Assembly (NCBI GenBank): GCA_021827885.1
Contig: JAKAUD010000065.1
Location: 1-12,648, forward strand
Direction: 5' to 3'
Source: Thermoplasmata archaeon
Lineage (GTDB): Archaea; Thermoplasmatota; Thermoplasmata; Thermoplasmatales; Thermoplasmataceae
Length of the DNA stretch: 12,648 bases
Below are positions 1 to 4,392 of this stretch, in pieces; positions within the stretch are counted from its first letter, which is position 1; each line of letters begins with the position of its first letter. The position numbers and the translations under genes were made by a program. The notes beneath the pieces were generated by a model. That model ran no database searches. It was not told the origin of the DNA and saw only the letters and a program-made list of their open reading frames with translations.

Positions 1-24
1 CTTGACTCAGCCTTCGGGCTGTAA
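1..24 (+). CDS. 3' end of an upstream gene (last 7 codons)
   Basis: Frame 1 is open from the window edge and reads LDSAFGL before TAA at 22-24. No function can be deduced from seven residues. It is accepted as coding because its stop is followed directly by the T-rich junction motif that follows the stops of the next four genes. Its last codons also form a hairpin with a UUCG loop. Confidence 0.5.
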   Translation, partial: LDSAFGL

Positions 25-48
25 TTTTTTGTTGCATCCCGAAAGGGA
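8..48 (+). promoter_or_regulatory. Gene-junction element 1: stop-fused T-tract between two tetraloop hairpins that can also pair with each other
   Basis: Bases 8-21 form CAGCC-TTCG-GGCTG, a 5-bp stem with a cUUCGg loop. Bases 37-48 form TCCC-GAAA-GGGA, with a cGAAAg loop. Between them lies TAATTTTTTGTTGC (22-35), which begins with the stop codon of the upstream gene. The two arms are also complementary: 11-18 (CCTTCGGG) pairs with 38-46 (CCCGAAAGG) over 8 bp with A44 bulged, which puts the T-tract in a 19-nt loop. The two folds exclude each other. T-tracts after stops act in archaeal termination and 3'-end formation, and the element could instead be an RNA-processing site. Function is inferred. 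Confidence 0.5.
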
Positions 49-63
49 GCAGGAGATCTTGGA

Positions 64-333
64 TTGGAAAACAACTTCGAAGAGAACTTCAAGGTGACCA
101 GGCATTCAACACCTGAAACAGAGGAAAGGGTGCAGGAGGTCACGGAAAAACTGGTCCGCTGGTTCAAGGACAATAATACGGATTTCAATACTGCCATTTC
201 GGCAATGTCCACGTTGATGGGGCACATCCTGACGCACTTACCCTTCGAGGATGAGGAAATCAGGGAGATGCTGAAACAGATTGAGGACAAGATCTTCAAC
301 AACGTCCTTGAACTTCGTGGGAGCCAGAAGTAA
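64..333 (+). CDS. Small uncharacterised helical protein (89 aa)
   Basis: I do not recognise this protein. It is charged, mostly acidic, and looks almost wholly helical. An N-terminal acidic stretch (residues 2-30) precedes an amphipathic segment around KLVRWF (about 30-35), a more hydrophobic middle (TAISAMSTLMGHILTHL, about 43-59) and a second charged helix with EDEEIREML. There is no cysteine, signal peptide or membrane segment. The TTG start at 64 is chosen because AGGAG (51-55) lies 8 nt upstream and no other in-frame start exists after the stop at 22-24. It is the first complete gene of the small-gene block, and its TAA is fused to the second copy of the junction motif. A small structural or partner protein of a mobile element would fit, but that is inference. 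Confidence 0.65.
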   Translation: MENNFEENFKVTRHSTPETEERVQEVTEKLVRWFKDNNTDFNTAISAMSTLMGHILTHLPFEDEEIREMLKQIEDKIFNNVLELRGSQK

Positions 334-351
334 TTTTTGTTGCCGTTCTGG
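324..351 (+). promoter_or_regulatory. Gene-junction element 2: T-tract in the loop of an inverted repeat
   Basis: CCAGAA (324-329), the last codons of the 89-aa gene, pairs perfectly with TTCTGG (346-351). The 16-nt loop between them is the stop codon plus motif, TAATTTTTGTTGCCG (331-345). The loop matches junctions 1 and 3 while the stem sequence differs, so the structure seems conserved rather than the arms. It may be a processing or termination site. Confidence 0.45.
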
Positions 352-406
352 GAAAGTAAATTAAACCCAGACAGGCATAAGCAACCTGTTTGAAACGGGG
401 GAGCAG

Positions 407-796
407 ATGAGAAAGTACGAGATTATAGAGACAAGATTTGGAGAAGACAGCCTTTTGAAGGGAGCCAACCAGACGGATGCCCCGGCTTTCGTGATCGACG
501 AAGCCCTGGAGATGCTCCTTATAACTAAGGAAAGCGGGATATACCACCCGGAAGCACTCTTCAGGTTCAGGTTTATGGAGAACGGCAGGTACTTTGCACC
601 TGTGTCGTCAATGGGAAAAACTGACGAGGACCTTGAGGACTTCGGAATTGAGTGCATCGGGAACAATGGGATGGTACTGCTGAGGAAAAGGGTATTCGGG
701 GAGCAGAGGTATTTCGAGAGGGAAGAAGCCGTTGAAGGATACCCAGCTCCGGAAGTGAAGGAAATCCCCGAAGAAAGGTACAGATCCTTAACCTAA
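407..796 (+). CDS. Uncharacterised protein (129 aa)
   Basis: I do not recognise this protein. It looks like a mixed alpha/beta soluble domain: a beta-rich start (KYEIIETRF), a hydrophobic stretch (AFVIDEALEMLLIT, about 25-38), an aromatic segment with FRFRFMENGRYF (about 52-63), then an acidic region and a second strand pair (MVLLRKRVF, about 89-97). The last 25 or so residues are rich in E and P and probably extended. No membrane segment or cysteine pair is seen. The ATG at 407 follows a G-rich SD (GGGGGAG, 397-403). The 73-nt gap before it is the longest in the block and holds an AT-rich stretch (GTAAATTAAAC, 356-366) that could be a weak TATA box. Confidence 0.65.
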   Translation: MRKYEIIETRFGEDSLLKGANQTDAPAFVIDEALEMLLITKESGIYHPEALFRFRFMENGRYFAPVSSMGKTDEDLEDFGIECIGNNGMVLLRKRVFGEQRYFEREEAVEGYPAPEVKEIPEERYRSLT

Positions 797-818
797 TTTT
801 TTGTTGCCGTGAGGTTAA
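788..818 (+). promoter_or_regulatory. Gene-junction element 3: T-tract loop with the next gene's SD in the stem
   Basis: TTAACCT (788-794), at the end of the 129-aa gene, pairs perfectly over 7 bp with AGGTTAA (812-818). The 17-nt loop contains the motif AATTTTTTGTTGCCG (795-809). The SD of the next gene, GAGGT at 811-815, lies almost wholly in the 3' arm. A ribosome finishing the upstream gene would open the stem, so translational coupling is a reasonable inference. Confidence 0.5.
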
Positions 819-821
819 AAG

Positions 822-1292
822 ATGTCAGTTAGAGCAAACAACTGGATAAATGCAGGGTTGAAGCCTCTTGAGCCGCATCAGTGGCTGTACTGGGACATCC
901 AGTACATCATCGGGCTTTATGAGGACATAAAGCAGGACTGGTCGCTTACGGACGCAGACAGGAGAGAGGAAATAGAGGAGGGGATCAGGTACAAGTACGG
1001 CAAGCTGGCCAAGGCAATTGATGACGAGTTAATCGATCTGCCGGTTCAGCTGAAGGATGTCCCGAAGCTTAAATCGTTCCTGCTTGAGATGAAGGAGACA
1101 GCAAATGAGCAGATGGAGTTCATGCTGGACATGGATTTCAATTCAAGGGATGACCTGAACAGGCTTGCAGATCTTTATCACAGGATGGATACGGTGATAG
1201 GCGGGGCAGCCAGGATTGCTAATACTTTCTCCACTGATCAGGAATTGGAAAAACTCTCCAAGAAACGTAAGAAAAGATTTTTCAAAAAATAA
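822..1292 (+). CDS. Uncharacterised helical, coiled-coil-prone protein with a basic tail (156 aa)
   Basis: I do not recognise this protein. An aromatic N-terminal stretch (HQWLYWDIQYIIGLYEDI, about 19-36) is followed by long charged helices (about 45-130) with heptad-like spacing of leucines, for example LKSFLLEMKE and LNRLADLYHRMD. It ends in a strongly basic tail (KLSKKRKKRFFKK). Such a tail could bind nucleic acid or acidic lipid head groups. The ATG at 822 follows GAGGT (811-815) by 6 nt, and that SD is partly hidden in junction hairpin 3. There is no signal peptide or true membrane span. It is probably co-transcribed with its neighbours. Confidence 0.65.
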   Translation: MSVRANNWINAGLKPLEPHQWLYWDIQYIIGLYEDIKQDWSLTDADRREEIEEGIRYKYGKLAKAIDDELIDLPVQLKDVPKLKSFLLEMKETANEQMEFMLDMDFNSRDDLNRLADLYHRMDTVIGGAARIANTFSTDQELEKLSKKRKKRFFKK

Positions 1293-1304
1293 TTTTATTT
1301 TGCC
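1290..1304 (+). promoter_or_regulatory. Gene-junction element 4: stop-fused T-rich motif
   Basis: TAATTTTATTTTGCC begins at the stop of the 156-aa gene and runs straight into the ATG at 1305. It matches the other junctions in position relative to the stop and in the final TTGCC/TTTGCC. Only a short AT-only stem (CAAAA 1283-1287 with TTTTG 1298-1302) can form, so the strong inverted repeat of junctions 1-3 is missing here. Confidence 0.45.
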
Positions 1305-1541
1305 ATGGGCAAGGAAAGTGAAAACTTGAATAACTCACCAGGCCAATTAGTGCCACAGAGAGAAGGGCATGTGATTGAAACCAGTGGCGGCTTGATAGCC
1401 ATAAACGTAGTAGACGAACCCGGCGTATTTGGGGATACCCCCAGCTGGAACTGCTGGGTGGAATTCTGCGAACTGTGCGATGGCACAGCTATCCAGGATG
1501 GCAAGAAGGTAAAATGCACTCACGAATGCCACCGGGAATGA
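1305..1541 (+). CDS. Small cysteine-rich, probable zinc-binding protein (78 aa)
   Basis: I do not recognise the family. The N-terminal 25 residues are polar. A short beta-like core follows (GLIAINVVDEPGVFG, about 29-43). The C-terminal third clusters Cys and His at C50, C55, C58, C71, H73, C75 and H76, a spacing that would suit one or two metal sites of the zinc-ribbon or knuckle type. The start is uncertain. ATG 1305 directly abuts the junction motif and has no SD. An in-frame TTG at 1326 would have AAGG at 1311-1314 (11-nt spacing). Both choices keep all the Cys and His residues. A small DNA- or protein-binding adaptor is possible but inferred. Confidence 0.6.
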   Translation: MGKESENLNNSPGQLVPQREGHVIETSGGLIAINVVDEPGVFGDTPSWNCWVEFCELCDGTAIQDGKKVKCTHECHRE

Positions 1542-1554
1542 TTTTATTTTGCCG
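1539..1554 (+). promoter_or_regulatory. Gene-junction element 5: stop-fused T-rich motif
   Basis: TGATTTTATTTTGCCG starts at the TGA stop of the Cys-rich gene and is almost identical to junction 4, although the stop codon here is TGA rather than TAA. Keeping the motif when the stop differs argues that it is selected as nucleic acid rather than being a chance run of T after a stop. Flanking complementarity is weak (TGCC 1527-1530 with GGCA 1560-1563). Confidence 0.45.
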
Positions 1555-1562
1555 TAAAAGGC

Positions 1563-1569
1563 AGGTGAT
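1563..1569 (+). promoter_or_regulatory. Strong ribosome binding site for the 21-aa peptide
   Basis: AGGTGAT is a 7-base match to the complement of the usual archaeal 16S rRNA 3' end. It sits 6 nt before the ATG at 1576. It is the best SD in the left block and the main reason for accepting the very short reading frame that follows. Confidence 0.6.
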
Positions 1570-1575
1570 AGATAA

Positions 1576-1641
1576 ATGAAAAGACTGAAAAAGCTTGCGA
1601 GAAAGCTTCACAGTTTGAGGATGAGATTAAGGATTTATTGA
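1576..1641 (+). CDS. Very basic 21-residue peptide
   Basis: The frame begins MKRLKKLARKLH, continues with SLRMRLRIY and ends at TGA 1639-1641. Nine of 21 residues are Lys or Arg and none is acidic. Spacing of the leucines and of the basic residues suits an amphipathic helix. The imperfect repeat AAAAAGCTT / GAAAGCTT within it gives the KKLARKL pattern. It follows junction motif 5, has a near-perfect SD, and is followed by a strong hairpin, so it is well placed as the last gene of the block. Possible roles are nucleic-acid or membrane binding, or antimicrobial action. No homologue is recognised, and its small size leaves some doubt that it is a gene. Confidence 0.5.
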   Translation: MKRLKKLARKLHSLRMRLRIY

Positions 1642-1648
1642 TATTTTC

Positions 1649-1691
1649 AAAGGGGAACTCTGGACCAAAGCGGTCTGGGGTTCCCCTTTTT
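1649..1691 (+). terminator. Strong hairpin plus T5, end of the small-gene block
   Basis: AGGGGAACTCTGGACC (1651-1666) pairs with GGTCTGGGGTTCCCCT (1672-1687) over 16 positions with no mismatch, three of them G-U, around an AAAGC loop. Two more A-T pairs (1649-1650 with 1688-1689) give 18 bp. T5 lies at 1687-1691. In bacteria this would be a textbook intrinsic terminator. Archaea mainly need the T-tract, so the hairpin may instead protect the 3' end or stop readthrough into the glycan operon. It lies 8 nt after the stop of the 21-aa gene. Confidence 0.7.
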
Positions 1692-1727
1692 GCGTTTTTA
1701 CACAGAAAAATAGTTTTAAGGCTCTTG

Positions 1728-1784
1728 ATGGTGAGCAACATGGTCATATTTCTCGTGACAATTATAATAAGCTACCTTCTGTAG
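1728..1784 (+). CDS. Possible 18-residue single-span membrane peptide
   Basis: ATG 1728 opens a frame reading MVSNMVIFLVTIIISYLL and then TAG. Apart from the first four residues it is one hydrophobic helix long enough to cross a membrane. A weak AAGG (1717-1720) lies 7 nt upstream, and a T-rich stretch about 27 nt upstream (1695-1702) could serve a leaderless transcript. Chance cannot be excluded for so short a frame in AT-rich DNA. It lies in the 192-nt interval between the hairpin-terminated block and the SIS gene, in which I see no other gene. Confidence 0.25.
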   Translation: MVSNMVIFLVTIIISYLL

Positions 1785-1802
1785 ATCCAAGAAACGCGAT
1801 TC

Positions 1803-1811
1803 CTTTATTAT
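1803..1811 (+). promoter_or_regulatory. TATA-like box of the glycan operon
   Basis: The AT stretch TTTATTATT is preceded by a purine-rich GAAACGCG that could be a BRE. Its centre (1807) is 27 nt upstream of the ATG at 1834, the spacing expected when an archaeal transcript begins at the start codon. No SD precedes that ATG. A second AT box, TTATAATAAG (1762-1771), could give a leader of about 40 nt instead. Confidence 0.4.
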
Positions 1812-1833
1812 TGACTTGTTCTTTTCTCAATCG

Positions 1834-2427
1834 ATGCAATGGAAAGAAAGCTTGAGCATACAGGCCGAGTCGTTATTCAATGTTTTACAGGTGGAGTCTT
1901 TGAGCAAAGACGTGGAGTCCTTTATCGCTTTAAGCAAAGAAGTTAAAGGTTTTCATTTCTTCTCTGGTATAGGGAAGAATATGTTTGTTGCTGCGAGAGT
2001 TGCATCCACTTTTGACTCCCTTGGAATTCGTAGTTTATACGTTGATCCAGTTAATACACTGCACGGAAGCATGGGCATTTTCGACAATTCGGATTTGTTA
2101 ATTGCTATCTCTAAAAGTGGGGAAACAGATGAACTCAATCGATTTGTCAATGCATTAAGGCGTACGAACTTTGAGAATATAATCTCGGTGACTTCGAATA
2201 GAGACTCCACGCTAAGTAGGCTCTCAATGCATACTCTCGAGGTTCCAGTTAAACAGGAGGGCGACCATTTGGGGTTGGCTCCCATATCGTCGACTATGCT
2301 TTATTCTGCAGTCTTAGATTCAATTGCTGTTCAATTGAGTTCCGAAAAGGGTTATACTAAGAGAGATTTTCTAAGAAATCACCCAGGTGGCAGTCTGGGA
2401 AAAACCACTATAGGGGAGTATAAATGA
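1834..2427 (+). CDS. SIS-domain sugar-phosphate isomerase, KpsF/KdsD (arabinose-5-phosphate isomerase) type
   Basis: The protein (197 aa) is a single SIS domain, expected to interconvert a ketose phosphate and an aldose phosphate; characterised KpsF/KdsD enzymes act on ribulose-5-P and arabinose-5-P. Visible family marks are SGIGKN (44-49), LHGSMG (76-81, matching the HGDLG segment), the phosphate-binding SKSGET (93-98), GLAPISST (147-154, matching GLAPTSST) and NHPGGSLGK (182-190). The paired CBS domains of full-length KdsD are absent and the gene ends just after the SIS fold. The HPGG and LAP motifs argue against archaeal 6-phospho-3-hexuloisomerase, the main alternative. ATG 1834 is preferred because of the TATA spacing; TTG 1816 would add six residues. 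The stop overlaps the next start by 4 nt (ATGA). Confidence 0.85.
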   Translation: MQWKESLSIQAESLFNVLQVESLSKDVESFIALSKEVKGFHFFSGIGKNMFVAARVASTFDSLGIRSLYVDPVNTLHGSMGIFDNSDLLIAISKSGETDELNRFVNALRRTNFENIISVTSNRDSTLSRLSMHTLEVPVKQEGDHLGLAPISSTMLYSAVLDSIAVQLSSEKGYTKRDFLRNHPGGSLGKTTIGEYK

Positions 2428-3968
2428 TATCAAAGGTAATAATTCAGGCAGGAGGAAAGGGAACTAGGATGGGTGATCTTACTGCCTCAAGACCTAAGTG
2501 CTTAGTGTCATTAGGGGGGAAACCATTGTTATACTCTGTTTCCAACGCATTTGGAGAGAATATAGAGGCAATAATAATAGGAGACTATAAAGCAGATGTT
2601 TTAAAAAAATATCTTGAAAATTTTCCTCCTCCCTTCGATTACAGAATGATTCTAGCAAATGGAACTGGAACTAGCGCCGGCTTGAATCAGGCAGTTAAAT
2701 TGACTGAAAATGAGGGATTTGCTATAATCTGGTCAGATTTATATTTCAGAGAAAAGATTAACATTAACGGTATGACTCAGAATTCCATCGGGCTTAGTTC
2801 TGAAATATCATGCAGATGGAGCTTTAAAGATGGGAAATTGCTTGAAGAGCGAAGTGATGGGATCAACAAACTTGGCGTGATGGGAGTTTTCTTTTTCCCG
2901 GATCCAGAAGTTATTCCAGAAATTCCTGAATCTGGAGAATTTGTAAAATTTTTAGCGGATGAAGGATTAGCTTTTGAGCCAATGGTCATTCAAGGGGTAC
3001 GCGAAATAGGAACTTTTAAAGCATATAGGGAAGAGCGAGATTCCCAAATAAACAGCAGATTCTTCAACAAGATCATATTTGATGGTGAAAAGGTCACTAA
3101 GATACCCATCGATCAATCATTTAGCCATCTCATTTCTGACGAAGCAACCTGGTACCAGTTTGTTTCCGGCAAAGGATTCGATAATATCCCTTATGTTTTT
3201 TCCTATGATCCTCTTAAAATGAAGTTCGTAAGGGGCAAGCACCCATTCAATCTAACTCCCAGTAAGGATGATGACAGGAAAAAAGTCATTGAAACTATAA
3301 TACAAACACTCGAACAACTTCATCAACTCGGAGGCGTTAAATTTAATGAAGAGGAAGCAAGAAGGATTTACATTGAGAAAACATGGCGGAGAATAAATCA
3401 CGTAGCGGGGGTGATTCCCCATGCAGAAGCTGAATACTTCCGCGTTAACGGATTAAAGGTTGAGAACATATTGAATGCTAATTCTCGCGGTCGCCTTGAA
3501 GAGGTATTTAAGCTACTGTGCTCACAGGCTCCGAACTATACAGTGATACATGGAGACCCAACATTTTCAAACATTATATTGGAGCAAAAAGACCATAAGC
3601 CCATCTTTATAGACCCCAGAGGTTATTTTGGGAACTATAAAATCTTCGGTGACCCTCTTTATGATTATTCAAAACTATATTATTCTGCAGTCGGTAACTA
3701 TGATTTCTTTAATCAAGGTAAGTTCATTCTGAGAATGAATGGCACGGAAGTCAAACTTAAGATTGAGTCTGAGAAATTTGAAAATACAAAAACTGTGTTT
3801 GAAAGCTACTTCGGAAACCTCATGCCACGTATAGAAATACTCCACTCTCTTATTTGGCTTTCCCTTTCTGGATATGTTACAGATGATTACAACTCCATAT
3901 TGGCATCATACTTTAACGGCCTCAAATTATTGGAGGAGGTCTCTGATGGTAACTCTAAGGTTGTCTAA
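2424..3968 (+). CDS. Bifunctional sugar-1-phosphate nucleotidyltransferase / APH-choline-kinase-like phosphotransferase
   Basis: Residues 1 to about 220 form a nucleotidyltransferase fold: QAGGKGTRMG (8-17) and RPKCL...GGKP (23-34) are the NTP-binding signature, and IIWSDLYF (about 98-105) carries the metal-binding Asp. Residues about 230-514 form an APH/choline-kinase-type kinase with a catalytic loop HGDPTFSN (about 376-383), a metal-binding IDPRG (about 396-400) and GDPLYDYSKL. It probably phosphorylates a sugar or polyol and then activates the 1-phosphate as an NDP-sugar. Neither the base nor the sugar can be read from the sequence. SD GGGGAG (2413-2418) is 5 nt upstream. It overlaps both neighbours, which suits coupled steps of one pathway. 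A LicC/LicA-like choline route is an alternative, but the SIS partner makes a sugar more likely. Confidence 0.85.
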   Translation: MISKVIIQAGGKGTRMGDLTASRPKCLVSLGGKPLLYSVSNAFGENIEAIIIGDYKADVLKKYLENFPPPFDYRMILANGTGTSAGLNQAVKLTENEGFAIIWSDLYFREKININGMTQNSIGLSSEISCRWSFKDGKLLEERSDGINKLGVMGVFFFPDPEVIPEIPESGEFVKFLADEGLAFEPMVIQGVREIGTFKAYREERDSQINSRFFNKIIFDGEKVTKIPIDQSFSHLISDEATWYQFVSGKGFDNIPYVFSYDPLKMKFVRGKHPFNLTPSKDDDRKKVIETIIQTLEQLHQLGGVKFNEEEARRIYIEKTWRRINHVAGVIPHAEAEYFRVNGLKVENILNANSRGRLEEVFKLLCSQAPNYTVIHGDPTFSNIILEQKDHKPIFIDPRGYFGNYKIFGDPLYDYSKLYYSAVGNYDFFNQGKFILRMNGTEVKLKIESEKFENTKTVFESYFGNLMPRIEILHSLIWLSLSGYVTDDYNSILASYFNGLKLLEEVSDGNSKVV

Positions 3969-4323
3969 ATTATCCAAAACTTGGATCATTGACCTAGATG
4001 GCACTATATTTCCTCACAATGGGCATCTTACTGGAATCCAGGAAAAACCGTTGGAGGGGGTGAAGGATCTCTTTAAACAATTCTCTGAAGAAGACCTTAT
4101 CATAATTTTGACCTCTAGGAAGGAAGAATACAGGGAATGGACTGTTAATTCTTTGAAGGAATCGAAAATACGCTTTGACTTACTACTTATGGACATGCCA
4201 AAAGGCGAAAGAATATTGATTAATGATCGCAAGGAATCTGGGTTGGAGACTGCTTATTCTGTCTGTGTTGAGAGAGACGCTGGGCTTCGTAATATTCAAA
4301 TTGTACTTGATGATTGCCGATGA
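3946..4323 (+). CDS. Small HAD-superfamily phosphatase
   Basis: This 125-residue protein carries the core HAD motifs: IIDLDGT (14-20, nucleophile D16 and acid D18), ILTSR (motif II, T56), K86 within MPKGE (motif III) and LINDR (91-95, motif IV). There is hardly any cap, as in the small phosphatases found in heptose and capsule clusters. A role removing a distal phosphate from a sugar bisphosphate made by the upstream kinase is inferred from context. ATG 3946 is chosen over a longer upstream frame because GGAGGAGGT (3932-3940) lies 5 nt before it and the DLDGT strand then falls at the usual distance from the N-terminus. It overlaps the previous gene by 23 nt. Motif IV has ND rather than the common DD or GDxxxD. 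Confidence 0.8.
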   Translation: MVTLRLSKLSKTWIIDLDGTIFPHNGHLTGIQEKPLEGVKDLFKQFSEEDLIIILTSRKEEYREWTVNSLKESKIRFDLLLMDMPKGERILINDRKESGLETAYSVCVERDAGLRNIQIVLDDCR

Positions 4324-4392
4324 TCTCTTTAAGACGTACAAAGCTATGAGTTGGCATCTCGAAAATAGTGTAGTTAGGAGGTTCAGTTAATA

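Noticed and set aside
8..818. The junctions could be integron attC-like recombination sites of a gene-cassette array.
   Set aside because: In attC the outer RYYYAAC/GTTRRRY ends are conserved and the middle varies; here the loop is conserved and the arms vary, GTTGCCG does not fit GTTRRRY, and no integrase is visible. The cassette idea is kept only as one reading of the motif.
1649..1691. The GC-rich hairpin as part of a tRNA or an att site.
   Set aside because: It is a single long stem with a 5-nt loop, lacks T-arm and anticodon-arm features, and has no second copy in the window.
4324..4390. A frame continuing the HAD protein after its stop (…DDLFKTYKAMSWHLENS…), suggesting a frameshift.
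   Set aside because: Upstream of the HAD stop this frame reads as hydrophobic shadow sequence and the HAD motifs are all complete in the called frame, so a natural end plus a short leader for the methyltransferase gene is simpler.
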